Shown: positions 1 through 8,146 of the stretch, in pieces
Numbering within the stretch: the first letter of the stretch is position 1
Layout of the letters: each line of letters starts with the position of its first letter
Assembly (NCBI GenBank): GCA_022568195.1
Contig: JADFFS010000020.1
Span: 1-32,634, forward strand
DNA length: 32,634 nt
Reading direction: 5' to 3'
Source of the DNA: Chloroflexota bacterium
GTDB taxonomy: Bacteria; Chloroflexota; Dehalococcoidia; Lucifugimonadales; UBA3495
The notes under the pieces: generated by a model
The model's input: only the letters and a program-made list of their open reading frames with translations
Databases searched by the model: none
Told to the model about the DNA's origin: nothing
Translations under genes and position numbers: made by a program

Positions 1-1
1 A

Positions 2-238
2 CTGAAGAAAGGCAAGCCCTACAAAGACATTCTCGCTATTAGTCCAGAGTTCAAACAGCACTTAAAAGATTATTTAGGCAAGCGTAAAAAGGGCAAGCTG
101 TTTAAGGGTAAACGTGGCAACCTAACCAAAATAGGTTTACAGCAGATATGGTTAGTAGCTATTAAGTGGGTGGGTTTACCAGCAAAAGGTTTATCCATCT
201 CACGGATCGTGGCGACTCGGGCTTGTGCCAGCCGATGA
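2..238 (+). pseudogene. Tyrosine recombinase (phage-type integrase) remnant, 5' cut by window edge, 3' truncated
   Basis: The frame is open from the window edge to a TGA at 236-238. It reads like the middle of a tyrosine-recombinase catalytic domain: a Lys-rich beta-hairpin with KGKPYKDI, then a helix with HLKDYLGKRKKGKLF, a linker and the stretch GLPAKGLSI. In this family that is followed by the HxxR box and later the catalytic Tyr. Here the reading instead becomes SRIVATRACASR and stops, so the HxxR and Tyr are missing. Base composition shifts from AT-rich to GC-rich near 190-200, which suggests a junction there. The 3' part overlaps the small membrane gene on the opposite strand. The family call rests on pattern only, and the N-terminal part lies outside the window. 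Confidence 0.5.
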
Positions 239-449
239 GTCCTCCGACGGCGGCTCCCAGCCCCGCTCCCCCTATGAGCATGGATACGGGCAGGGTTGGA
301 CCGGGAGGTGACGAGACCCAGCCGACGAAAAAACCGACGAACGCCAGACCTGTCGCCACCATCAGACCGAAGGCAGTCCGCATGCCGACGGCGATTACCG
401 GTCCCATGACTAAACGGTCCTTGGGTGTCGGATATTGGCATTTTGCCAA
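162..449 (-). CDS. Small two-helix membrane protein, unknown function
   Basis: This 95-residue frame starts with TTG at 449. An ATG at 407 (MGPVIAVG) has a weak AAGGA upstream and may be the real start. Two Gly-rich hydrophobic segments, about residues 15-45 and 53-75, contain GxxxG-type spacing (GGAGLGAAVGGLIGW) typical of packed transmembrane helices and are separated by a Pro-rich loop. The last residues (LLLVNPPT) are read from the AT-richer recombinase remnant, so the original C-terminus may have been replaced at that junction. I do not recognise a family. A similar-looking but not obviously homologous two-helix peptide is encoded at 8987. Confidence 0.45.
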   Translation of the reverse strand: MAKCQYPTPKDRLVMGPVIAVGMRTAFGLMVATGLAFVGFFVGWVSSPPGPTLPVSMLIGGAGLGAAVGGLIGWHKPESPRSVRWINLLLVNPPT

Positions 450-695
450 TAAAAAGGTCTGGTAGCGCCCGTTGTGGCGGGCAACCGGTCCGTGCTGAGC
501 ATAACTCGGCCGCTTTCCTTGAAAGCCAAGGAGCGGCCTGGCCAGCGGCTATGGCCGTTGCCAGACCAGGCATTGCTAAAACGAATATAGTTGGTTGCCA
601 TATATTGCCTTGTAACACAGCCGGATTGGGATGGCAAGACATCCAGTTGCCGTTAAACGGCGTATATTGGTCGGGTTCAAGGGCGGAAGAGGTGA
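450..695. other. Intergenic stretch with nothing recognised
   Basis: This stretch lies between the divergently oriented small membrane gene and the peptide-transporter operon. The short frames here have no recognisable protein pattern. With the promoter at 696 and the leader it forms about 340 bases without a gene. Confidence 0.5.
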
Positions 696-724
696 TTGAC
701 AAATCTCGGCGTACACACTAAATT
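696..724 (+). promoter_or_regulatory. Sigma-70-type promoter for the peptide-transporter operon
   Basis: TTGACA at 696-701 and TAAATT at 719-724 are separated by exactly 17 bases. They lie about 70 bases upstream of the receptor gene, which has its own AGGAGG ribosome site at 781-786. Confidence 0.55.
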
Positions 725-793
725 GTCCTTGGCCAACCCGATGGCTATTCGGACTGTCGTATTCCGCATCTAATCACACCAGGAGGAATGGAC

Positions 794-2626
794 ATGGGAT
801 CAAACCGGGTTAGAATCTTTATGCTGGGATTATTCCTAGCCGTAGGAGCTATCGTCGCGTGCGGTGGCTCGGCTGAACCAACTGCTGCTCCCGTGGCCGC
901 GGTGGCCACAACTGCTCCCGTGGCCACAACTGCTCCCGCGGCAGCTACAGCAGTGCCCGTAGCGGCAGCTACCAAGGTGCCGGCAGTTGCGTCGGCCAAG
1001 CCTGCCGGCGAACTGACCATAGCCACGCGTAACCTACGCAGCGGCGCTGGAACCCCCATGTTCTGCACCGCCGGCTGCGCCGAGACCATTTATCTTTCTG
1101 GGGTTAATGAAACTCTTACCGGGGTGAAAGCGGGCCCCGGCGGTCCCCTGGACCCCCAGAACATCGGACAACTGGCCGAGTCCTGGACGATCGCGGACGA
1201 CCTCTCCTACATGGACTTCAAGCTGGTGAAGGACGTCCCATTCCACAGCAGCAATGGTGTCGATTATGGAGTCATGACGGCCGCCGACGTAGCCTTCAGC
1301 TACAACAACGCCAACGCCGCCCGTAACGTGGACAGCATTCACGGGCAGGCCGGCGACTTCGCTCCTTTCATCGGCGAGGTCGTGGCCGTGGACGACCTCA
1401 ACGTCCGGATGAACTTCACCCTGATGTACTCGGCGATGCCCCTGCGCTACATCGGCCCCTTCTACCAGAGCGCCGCCATCGTCTCCAAGAAAGCTTTCGA
1501 TGAGCTCGGCGCCGACGGAATGCGCGAGGTCTTTACCGGGACCGGCCCCTACAAGTTCATCGAGTGGCGGAAGAGCGAAATCTTAGAAACCGAGGCCGTG
1601 GACAGCCACTGGCGCAGGACCGCTTCGATCAAGAGCGTTAAGATCCGCGACATCCCCGAGGCAGCGACCCGGGTGGCTATGTTGGAAACCGGTGAAGCCG
1701 CCATCGCTACTGATATACCCTTCAAGGACATAGTTCGGTTGCAGAAAGGAGGGAAGTTCAAGCTTAACCGGGACAATGGATATAGCGTGGAGATATCCAT
1801 ATTCCTAGCCGGCAACTACTGGTCGACGGTGCACCCGCAAAAAGGCACCGAGCTGGAACGCCCAAGGATTGATAAGCCCTGGATCGGCTTCTTCGACGAT
1901 CCTGAGTCCATGGAGCGGGCCAAAAAGGTGCGTCATGCTCTGGCGATGTCCTATGACCGGGAGGCCATCAACGACAGCATCCTGGAGGGCTTGGGCGAGC
2001 CCAACTACCTGAACCAGATCTCCATCAAACAGGACGGCTGGATGGACAAGTGGGAGATCCCCTTTGACCCTGAAGGCGCCAGGGCTCTCCTGAAAGAGGC
2101 CGGCTACGAACCCGGCTCGTTCACCATAGACATGTGGATCGGGCCAGGTGGCACGCGGGTGGAGCTGGGTGAAGCCGTAGCCGGATTCTGGCTCAAGGAA
2201 TTGGGTCTCGAGACCAACCTGGACCGGATCACCTACACCAAGTACCGCCCTGGGTTGGTTCAGCGCACCACCAACACCTTCTTCATGTCCGGCGGTGACG
2301 AGGGTAAAACCGGGTTCCCGGTGCATTGGCCCAAGGGCATGCAGGGCAGCGCCATCACCGACGGCGGCTGGGGCCCTGGGTTCGAGGATCCCTGGTACTC
2401 TCAGCACTTCTTCAAGATGAACAAGGAGCCCGACGCAGTTAAGCGCATGGCGATGACCGAGGAGTACTTCGACCACGTTCTAGACGTGATGCTGCAGCCC
2501 GGCGTCGTCGAGTTGCCCTGGCATCCTTTTTACAACACCGAGGCGATCGCCTCGTGGGAAGAACACCCCAGCATGAACGGTAACATCGGCGGGGTGAACT
2601 CAATCGAGACCATCGTCCTCAAATAG
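794..2626 (+). CDS. Peptide/nickel-type ABC transporter substrate-binding lipoprotein (SBP family 5)
   Basis: Extracytoplasmic receptor of a dipeptide/oligopeptide-type importer, 610 residues from the chosen start. ATG 794 is preferred over ATG 788 because AGGAGG (781-786) is 7 bases before the former and only 1 before the latter. A signal peptide (RVRIFMLGLFLAVGAIVAC) ends in a lipobox with Cys23, so the protein should be lipid-anchored. An Ala/Thr/Pro-rich linker follows to about residue 75. The body has the family 5 layout: LAESWTIADDLSYMDFKL near the start, and the paired ADVAFSYNN and GTGPYKFIEW segments. The ligand could be peptides, but this family also carries nickel, sugars and other solutes. 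It is the first gene of a five-gene importer operon, followed by a hairpin that may raise receptor levels over permease levels. Confidence 0.9.
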   Translation: MGSNRVRIFMLGLFLAVGAIVACGGSAEPTAAPVAAVATTAPVATTAPAAATAVPVAAATKVPAVASAKPAGELTIATRNLRSGAGTPMFCTAGCAETIYLSGVNETLTGVKAGPGGPLDPQNIGQLAESWTIADDLSYMDFKLVKDVPFHSSNGVDYGVMTAADVAFSYNNANAARNVDSIHGQAGDFAPFIGEVVAVDDLNVRMNFTLMYSAMPLRYIGPFYQSAAIVSKKAFDELGADGMREVFTGTGPYKFIEWRKSEILETEAVDSHWRRTASIKSVKIRDIPEAATRVAMLETGEAAIATDIPFKDIVRLQKGGKFKLNRDNGYSVEISIFLAGNYWSTVHPQKGTELERPRIDKPWIGFFDDPESMERAKKVRHALAMSYDREAINDSILEGLGEPNYLNQISIKQDGWMDKWEIPFDPEGARALLKEAGYEPGSFTIDMWIGPGGTRVELGEAVAGFWLKELGLETNLDRITYTKYRPGLVQRTTNTFFMSGGDEGKTGFPVHWPKGMQGSAITDGGWGPGFEDPWYSQHFFKMNKEPDAVKRMAMTEEYFDHVLDVMLQPGVVELPWHPFYNTEAIASWEEHPSMNGNIGGVNSIETIVLK

Positions 2627-2643
2627 GTACCAAAGGATCCACA

Positions 2644-2679
2644 GGGTGGTCCGTTACTACAAAATGTGACGGGCCACCC
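2644..2679 (+). other. Stem-loop after the receptor gene
   Basis: GGGTGGTCCGT (2644-2654) pairs with ACGGGCCACCC (2669-2679) over 11 positions, one of them G-U in RNA, around a 14-base loop. No T-run follows, so it is a poor intrinsic terminator. Position between receptor and permease suggests an mRNA-stabilising or attenuating hairpin. The remaining bases to 2897 hold nothing recognised. Confidence 0.5.
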
Positions 2680-2897
2680 CCAGCCCAAAGTCATCGTGGC
2701 CCGCCGGCGTAGTTGCGGTGGGCCGTCCCCATGTGATAAATTCCTTCTTTATATAGTTGGACGGCAGGCCACGCTGGTTTACCGTGCCTGGAATCAACAA
2801 CCAAGAGATGAACGTAGGGCCGGTTATTCGCCTGGATTCCATTTAATGCCAAGGCTAATGGGAAATCGGGGGAACTAGGCACAATGGACTAACGCTG

Positions 2898-3833
2898 ATG
2901 TCTCGTTTTATCATTCGGCGACTCTTCTACATGTGCGTGACCATGTTGATGGCCACGCTGTTGGTGTTCGTCCTGTCCAGGGTGGTGGGCGACCCTCGAC
3001 TGCTCTATGTTCAGGAAGGTGGGTACGGGCTCAGCGAAGAGGCTTGGGAAGCCATGGGCGTAAAGCTGCATCTGGACAAGCCGGTGGTTTTCCAATACGG
3101 GTACTGGCTAGGCGATGCGCTTACGGGAGACCTGGGCGAGTCTATGCTGGACCGTAAGCCCGTGGTGGAGATCATGCTTGATGCCCTGCCCGCTACCCTG
3201 CAGTTGGCCGCGTTCGGCTGGCTTTTCGCGACTCTGGTGGGTATTCCATTAGGAGTCCTGTCGGCGGTCAAGCGGGGCAGCATCTGGGACTACCTGGGAC
3301 GAGGCGTGGCCCTGATGGGTCAGACCCTGCCGGTCTTCTGGGTTGGCATCATGGGGATTCTCATCTTTTCCGTGCAGTTGGGCTGGTTGCCCACGGGCAC
3401 AAAGCCGGACTACTTCAGCTTCAAACACTTCATAATGCCGGCCATCACCCTGGGCTGGTTCTCCGCCGCCGGCTACTTGCGCCTTACCCGGTCGGCCATG
3501 CTGGACGTGATGGACTCGGAGTACATCAAGCTGGCCCGGGCCAAGGGCGTTAGCGAGACCTGGGTACTCTGGAAGCACGCCTTCCGCAACGCGATAATCG
3601 CACCCCTCACCTTTTCCTCCCTGGTTCTGGCGGGCTTTATCACCGGCGCCATCGTGACGGAAACGGTGTTCTCCTGGCCGGGGGTGGGCAGGCTGGCATT
3701 CACTTCGGTGGACGACAACGACTTTCCCTTGATGGTGGGGCTGATGCTGATGTTCACCTTGATGTTCCTGGTGGTAAATCTGGTCACCGACATTCTGTAC
3801 GCCTATGTGGACCCCCGCATCCGGTTTAGTTAG
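2898..3833 (+). CDS. ABC transporter permease, DppB/OppB type
   Basis: First membrane subunit of the importer, 311 residues. The N-terminus (MSRFIIRRLFYMCVTMLM) has the short basic start and long first helix typical of DppB. It is followed by an extracytoplasmic loop with LDKPVVFQYGYW and then GDLGES. About six transmembrane segments follow. The EAA-type loop that docks on the ATPases is present as KLARAKGVSETWVLWKHAF, followed by RNAIIAP. The C-terminus carries the family stretch ETVFSWPGVGRL, then NLVTDILYAYVDPRIRFS. Length is normal for the family. The ribosome site is weak. The next permease starts 7 bases after the stop. Confidence 0.92.
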   Translation: MSRFIIRRLFYMCVTMLMATLLVFVLSRVVGDPRLLYVQEGGYGLSEEAWEAMGVKLHLDKPVVFQYGYWLGDALTGDLGESMLDRKPVVEIMLDALPATLQLAAFGWLFATLVGIPLGVLSAVKRGSIWDYLGRGVALMGQTLPVFWVGIMGILIFSVQLGWLPTGTKPDYFSFKHFIMPAITLGWFSAAGYLRLTRSAMLDVMDSEYIKLARAKGVSETWVLWKHAFRNAIIAPLTFSSLVLAGFITGAIVTETVFSWPGVGRLAFTSVDDNDFPLMVGLMLMFTLMFLVVNLVTDILYAYVDPRIRFS

Positions 3834-3840
3834 GTAGACT

Positions 3841-4908
3841 ATGGCTGATGTATCAACAGTCCTCAAGCGCCCGCGGCATGCGCTCCCGTCGTGGCAAACA
3901 ATTCGCTATGTACTCCGCCGCTGGCCTGTCGGACCCATTGCCATACTCACCACGCTGACGGTAGTGGGCTTGTTCGCGCCGCTCTTCGCTCCCTATAACC
4001 CATTGGAGATCGATCTGCCGGCCCGGAATACTCCTCCCTTCTGGGTTGCAGCGGAAACTGAAATGAGGACCGTGGCCCAGCGGGTCGATAAGCTGAGCGG
4101 GGAGGACAGGGACAAGATTTCCCTGAGAGACGCCCGCAAGAAATTGCCGGACAGAGAAGTGGCCGTGGGCGACGTTGTCGAGATCGTGGTTCGGCCGGCC
4201 GGTAGTCTTGCGCATCTGTTCGGCACGGATCAAACGGGCCGCGATGTCCTGAGCCGAGTGATTTTCGGGGCCCAGGTGTCGTTGATGGTCACCGCGGTTT
4301 CCCTCACCAGCGGGCTGGTCATTGGTGTTGCGATGGGCCTCATCGCCGGGTACGCCGACCAGATGTTCCCCAGGTGGGGTAAGCACCTGGACGAAGCCAT
4401 CATGCGGCTGGTGGAGATTACCTTCGCGGTCCCCGTTATTCTGGTGGCGCTGGTCATTGTCATCGTGTTCGGCAAGAGCTTCGCTGTATTGTTGGGCTTG
4501 TTGGCCTTCGTGGCCTGGAACGCCTTCCCCCGTAACATACGGGCCGAGGTGCTGACGCTGAAGACCTCGGACTACGTGTCCCTGGCCCGGGTGGCGGGAG
4601 CCAGTTCCTTCCGTATTCTATTCGTGCATATTTTCCCAGGCGTAATTAACACGGTGCTTGTGATCGCTACCCTGCGAGTAGGGCAGCTTATATTGATTGA
4701 AGCAATCCTGAGCTTCCTTGGGGCGGGCGTCCAACCGCCCAAGCCAGCCTGGGGGGCCATGGTGGCCGACGGACGGGAGTATCTGAACGACGCCTGGTGG
4801 ATCGCTTTCTTCCCGGGGATCGGCATCTTCCTGGTGGTAATGTCCCTGAACTTCCTGGGAGACTGGATGCGGGACCGGTTCGACCCCAAGCTAAGACAAC
4901 TGGAGTAG
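3841..4908 (+). CDS. ABC transporter permease, DppC/OppC type, with an extra extracytoplasmic insert
   Basis: Second membrane subunit, 355 residues against roughly 280-310 usually. The first helix (about residues 31-52) is followed by the standard AP-NPLEIDL segment. A charged stretch at about residues 69-122 (WVAAETEMRTVAQRVDKL onwards) intervenes before the family motif HLFGTDQTGRDVLSR resumes at about 125-140. The EAA loop reads LARVAGASSFRILFVHIFP. The C-terminal motif LSFLGAGVQPPKPAWGAMV is intact. The insert falls in the loop between helix 1 and helix 2, facing the receptor. It therefore belongs to a full-length working permease rather than a broken one. It is co-transcribed with DppB. 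Confidence 0.92.
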   Translation: MADVSTVLKRPRHALPSWQTIRYVLRRWPVGPIAILTTLTVVGLFAPLFAPYNPLEIDLPARNTPPFWVAAETEMRTVAQRVDKLSGEDRDKISLRDARKKLPDREVAVGDVVEIVVRPAGSLAHLFGTDQTGRDVLSRVIFGAQVSLMVTAVSLTSGLVIGVAMGLIAGYADQMFPRWGKHLDEAIMRLVEITFAVPVILVALVIVIVFGKSFAVLLGLLAFVAWNAFPRNIRAEVLTLKTSDYVSLARVAGASSFRILFVHIFPGVINTVLVIATLRVGQLILIEAILSFLGAGVQPPKPAWGAMVADGREYLNDAWWIAFFPGIGIFLVVMSLNFLGDWMRDRFDPKLRQLE

Positions 4909-4969
4909 GTGGGCGCCATGGCAGGCAAACAGGGATAAACAGGCCGCCTATTTATGGAGGAAGGTTAGA

Positions 4970-5042
4970 GCCTGCCCTGAGCGCAGCCGAAGGGATGCCC
5001 CCCAGTTCCATCTGGGGCAATCCTCTCCCCTCAGGGGAAAGG
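4970..5042 (+). repeat. Two tandem intergenic hairpins plus a palindrome-rich segment
   Basis: Between permease and ATPase genes lies GCCTGCCCTGAGCGCAGCC (4970-4988), resembling dispersed CCTGAGC-type intergenic repeats seen in many environmental bacterial genomes. Then CCCCAG/CTGGGG (5000-5005 and 5012-5017, loop TTCCAT) and CCTCTCCCC/GGGGAAAGG (5022-5030 and 5034-5042, loop TCA, one mismatch) form two hairpins just before the ribosome site GAGGAG (5055-5060). Copies elsewhere are not present in this window, so repeat status is inferred. Confidence 0.35.
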
Positions 5043-5068
5043 ATGTTTCCCGAAGAGGAGTAGCAAAC

Positions 5069-6067
5069 GTGGCAACTGCTGAGACGAGCGCAGAGACGAG
5101 CCAGGAAGTAGTCCTTGAGGTGAAAGACCTCCGAACCTACTTTCGGACCCGCTGGGGCACCGTCAAGGCCGTGGACGGTGTCAGCTTCGACCTCCGCCGT
5201 GGCGAAACCCTGGGGTTAGTTGGGGAATCGGGGTCCGGGAAATCCGTCACCATGCTCTCTATAATGCGGCTGATTCCGATACCGCCGGGCCGGATCGTCG
5301 CCGGGACGATCACGCTGGAGGGACAGGACCTGTTACTGCTCACGGAATCCGAGATGAGCAAGGTCCGTGGCAGCCAGATCGCCCTGATCATCCAGGACCC
5401 CATGACCTCCTTGAACCCCGTCTTTACCATCGGCAACCAGGTGACCGAAGCCATCCGGATCCACCAGGACATTCCCAGAAAGAGCGTGATGGAGAAGGCC
5501 CTGGAGGTGTTGCGCAAGGTGAACATTCCGGCCGTCGAGAGCCGGGTGCGAGACTATCCCCACCAGATGAGCGGCGGCATGAGGCAGCGGGTCGTGGGCG
5601 CCATTGGCATCTCCTGCCAGCCATCGGTCTTGATCGCCGACGAGCCCACGACATCTCTGGACGTGACCATTCAAGCCCAGTACCTGAAACTACTGCGAGA
5701 CATACAGCAAGAATCGAACCTGGCCCTCATCTTCATAACTCACGACTTCGGCATCGTGGCCAAGATGTGCGACCGGGTGGCCGTGATGTACGCTGGCAAG
5801 ATAGTGGAGATGGGAAGCGTCAGGGACATCTTCAACAACCCCTCCCATCCCTATACCGAGGCACTGATGGCCTCTGTGCCCAAGATGGACGAAGATGTGG
5901 ACCGTTTGTACGCGATAGAAGGGCAGCCGCCCGCCCTTCACGATCTGCCCGTTGGGTGCGCCTTCGCGGCCCGATGCCCCTACGTGATGGACCGGTGTAT
6001 CGAGGAGTACCCTCCCGAATTCCCGGTAGCCGAAGGCCATTACTCCGCTTGTTGGAGGCTGGCATGA
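5069..6067 (+). CDS. Peptide ABC transporter ATPase, DppD/OppD type
   Basis: First cytoplasmic ATPase of the importer, 332 residues. It starts at GTG 5069, with GAGGAG 8 bases upstream. Walker A is GESGSGKS (residues 52-59), the Q-loop is [11 protein letters not shown], the signature is MSGGMRQR (about 167-174) and Walker B is VLIADEP (187-193). The switch His is in ITHDFG (His225). The C-terminal region has the oligopeptide-transporter extension with [12 protein letters not shown] and the Cys-containing [15 protein letters not shown]. All nucleotide-binding motifs are intact. It ends in a 4-base overlap (ATGA) with the second ATPase, so the two are translationally coupled. Confidence 0.94.
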   Translation: MATAETSAETSQEVVLEVKDLRTYFRTRWGTVKAVDGVSFDLRRGETLGLVGESGSGKSVTMLSIMRLIPIPPGRIVAGTITLEGQDLLLLTESEMSKVRGSQIALIIQDPMTSLNPVFTIGNQVTEAIRIHQDIPRKSVMEKALEVLRKVNIPAVESRVRDYPHQMSGGMRQRVVGAIGISCQPSVLIADEPTTSLDVTIQAQYLKLLRDIQQESNLALIFITHDFGIVAKMCDRVAVMYAGKIVEMGSVRDIFNNPSHPYTEALMASVPKMDEDVDRLYAIEGQPPALHDLPVGCAFAARCPYVMDRCIEEYPPEFPVAEGHYSACWRLA

Positions 6068-7068
6068 CCACACCGGTTGCTTCCTCGGAAAACGTTAGCA
6101 CTGGCCAGGTGCTGCTGGAAGCAAAGGATCTGAAGAAATACTTCCCAGTAACCAGGGGAATCGTGCTTTCCCGGGTGACCGGCTACGTCAAAGCGGTGGA
6201 CGGCATCTCCTTCCAGCTTCGAGCCGGGGAAACCCTGGGACTGGTGGGTGAGTCGGGATGCGGCAAGACCACCACCGCCAAGATGGTGTTGATGCTGGAA
6301 CCGCCCACCGAGGGCAGCATCGAGTACATGGGCCAAGATATTTATACAGCCAACGAATCCGCGCGTAAAGAGTACCGCAGCTCGGTGCAGGCGGTGTTCC
6401 AAGACCCCTGGAGCTCACTGAATCCCCGCATGCGGGTTAAAGACCTGATCGCCGAGCCCATGGTGATCAACTGGCAGCTATCCAAGTCCGAGATGCGAGA
6501 ACGGGTGCTCAAGCTGCTGAACGACGTTGGGTTGAGCGCCTACCACGCCAATCTCTACCCCCACGAGTTCAGCGGCGGCCAGCGCCAACGGTTGGCCATA
6601 GCCCGGGCGCTATCTCTGAACCCCAAGATTATCGTGCTGGACGAGCCGGTCTCGGCCCTGGACGTGTCCATCAGGGCCCAGATCATGAACCTGCTCAAGG
6701 ATTTGCAAAACGAGTTTGGGGTGAGCTATCTGCTCATCGCCCACCACCTGGCCACGGTACGTTACATGTGCCACCGCGTGGCCGTGATGTACCTGGGGCA
6801 GATCGTCGAGCTGGCGGAAGTGCGGGAGCTGTACACCAATCCGCTGCATCCCTACACCAAAGCTTTGATGTCGGCGGCCCTGCCGTCCCACCCCGACATG
6901 GAACAAGAGGAAATGATTCTGACCGGAGAGGTGCCCTCGCCGCTGAATCCCCCGTCCGGTTGCACCTTCCACCCACGATGCCCCTTCGTCATGGATCAGT
7001 GCTCCCACATTATCCCCGAGGTAAAGGAAGTTACCCCCAACCACTGGGTTTCCTGTCACCTGTACTGA
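6064..7068 (+). CDS. Peptide ABC transporter ATPase, DppF/OppF type
   Basis: Second ATPase of the importer, 334 residues. The ATG at 6064 overlaps the preceding stop by ATGA. The frame is open further upstream to 5767, but that part is out-of-frame reading of the first ATPase. Walker A is GESGCGKT (62-69), the Q-loop is VFQDPWSSLNP, the signature is FSGGQRQR (169-176), Walker B is IIVLDEP (189-195) and the switch His is in LIAHHLA. The C-terminal extension has HPYTKALMSAALP and GCTFHPRCPFVMDQC. Two distinct ATPases form a heterodimer in this transporter type. This is the last gene of the operon, and no clear terminator was seen after it. Confidence 0.94.
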   Translation: MTTPVASSENVSTGQVLLEAKDLKKYFPVTRGIVLSRVTGYVKAVDGISFQLRAGETLGLVGESGCGKTTTAKMVLMLEPPTEGSIEYMGQDIYTANESARKEYRSSVQAVFQDPWSSLNPRMRVKDLIAEPMVINWQLSKSEMRERVLKLLNDVGLSAYHANLYPHEFSGGQRQRLAIARALSLNPKIIVLDEPVSALDVSIRAQIMNLLKDLQNEFGVSYLLIAHHLATVRYMCHRVAVMYLGQIVELAEVRELYTNPLHPYTKALMSAALPSHPDMEQEEMILTGEVPSPLNPPSGCTFHPRCPFVMDQCSHIIPEVKEVTPNHWVSCHLY

Positions 7069-7376
7069 TTTCCACCCGCCCGATATTCACCATCCACTGT
7101 CGCTTCCATCGGGGGCTGGCTTCTTGGGCTATCGCAGGCCTCCGCCTTTTTCGTGTTGCCCTGTAACCGGCTGTCTCCTCCGCCCCGGCTTCCGCAATCG
7201 GCTTGTGCGGCAGCGTTGAGTCCCCGGAACTGCTTAGCTATATTCGAGTGTGCTCAGCCGGCGCGGGAAGCCACTCCATAGACTTCTTGATTTAGGAGGC
7301 AGCAAATTCTGCCCCTGGACGACATCTGCGCCCCGTGGGTAGACGAGCCATCAGCCGTCAACGGCAGAACCAAAAG
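7069..7376. other. Intergenic stretch with nothing recognised
   Basis: About 300 bases between the transporter operon and the next promoter. Short open frames here are not protein-like, and no convincing terminator hairpin was seen. Confidence 0.5.
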
Positions 7377-7420
7377 TTGACCGGCTATAAATTGACCGGA
7401 GCCATAGGGATTACTATAAT
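7377..7420 (+). promoter_or_regulatory. Strong promoter with a duplicated TTGACCGG box
   Basis: TTGACC (7392-7397) and a perfect TATAAT (7415-7420) are 17 bases apart. The box TTGACCGG occurs twice, at 7377-7384 and 7392-7399, 15 bases apart. The second copy supplies the -35 element, so the upstream copy may be a regulator half-site or an alternative -35. It drives the two thiamine-diphosphate enzyme genes. Confidence 0.6.
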
Positions 7421-7509
7421 GGGTTGCTGTGCTCGCGAACCCTGGGCTTGGCGGCATTACCGGGTTTTGCGCCTGGGGGATTCAACAGATAATCATGGAG
7501 GAACGTTAG

Positions 7510-8028
7510 ATGGTTCAACAGCAGGCGGCACTCCTTAGGCCCGAGACGCTGATTGAGGAGTTTAAAAAGAACGGGGTCACCCATATTGTGACGATTCCCG
7601 ACAGCGAAACCAACTACCTTTACGAGCTGATGAAGGAACAACCCTGGCTGGACGTCATCCCAGCGTCCCGGGAGGGGGAAACCTTCGCCATTGCCCTGGG
7701 ATTGTCGATTGGTGGGAAAATTCCGGTCTGTCTGATCCAGAACACCGGGATGATGGAGTCGGGCGACTCCATTCGCGGAATGGCGCTGGATGCCGGTTTC
7801 CCATTGGTGATGTTGGTTGGTTACCGGGGATGGAACCGCCACGGAGTCATTACCGACACGGCGGCTAAGTATACCGAGCCCTTCCTGAACGCCATGGGCG
7901 TCAACTACTACCTGGTGGAGCAGGACGAGGACGCGTCGCGTATCTCCGTTGCTTTTGAGGAAGCGCGGGCCCAGAAGCGTCCCGTGGCGGTGCTGGTAGG
8001 CGACGAATATCACGGCTTTAACCGATAA
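7510..8028 (+). CDS. Thiamine-diphosphate enzyme, pyrimidine-binding subunit (ComD-like)
   Basis: A 172-residue protein with the N-terminal (Pyr) domain pattern of split thiamine-diphosphate decarboxylases such as sulfopyruvate decarboxylase alpha (ComD) and phosphonopyruvate decarboxylase. It has a helix with LIEEFKKNGVTHIVTIPDSE, then PASREGETFAIALGLSIGG. The Glu in REGE corresponds to the cofactor-activating Glu. This is followed by QNTGMMESGDSIRG, PLVMLVGYRG and a C-terminal KRPVAVLVGDEY. GGAGGA (7497-7502) sits 7 bases before the ATG. The partner domain is the next gene, as in ComDE. Substrate is not determined by sequence. A 2-oxo acid, possibly sulfopyruvate or phosphonopyruvate, is expected. 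Confidence 0.8.
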   Translation: MVQQQAALLRPETLIEEFKKNGVTHIVTIPDSETNYLYELMKEQPWLDVIPASREGETFAIALGLSIGGKIPVCLIQNTGMMESGDSIRGMALDAGFPLVMLVGYRGWNRHGVITDTAAKYTEPFLNAMGVNYYLVEQDEDASRISVAFEEARAQKRPVAVLVGDEYHGFNR

Positions 8029-8146
8029 CCAGCTTCCTTACTGCCCCAGCCTGGGTACCCGATTCGGCAGTTTTTAACAACCTAGGCGCGCAACCGGGAG
8101 CGATTTAACCGGAGTATCCGGAATCTATAGAAGTTGGAGATTTAAG

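Noticed and set aside
425-721. Plus-strand open frame of 98 codons before the transporter operon
   Set aside because: It has no family pattern or ribosome site, and the operon promoter lies inside it.
1805-2476. Long minus-strand open frame of 223 codons opposite the substrate-binding protein gene
   Set aside because: It is antisense to a clear family 5 receptor and its translation has no recognisable pattern; GC-rich codon bias leaves such shadows open.
5767-6063. Upstream extension of the second ATPase frame
   Set aside because: It reads the first ATPase out of frame; the ATGA overlap at 6064 and the family N-terminus define the start.
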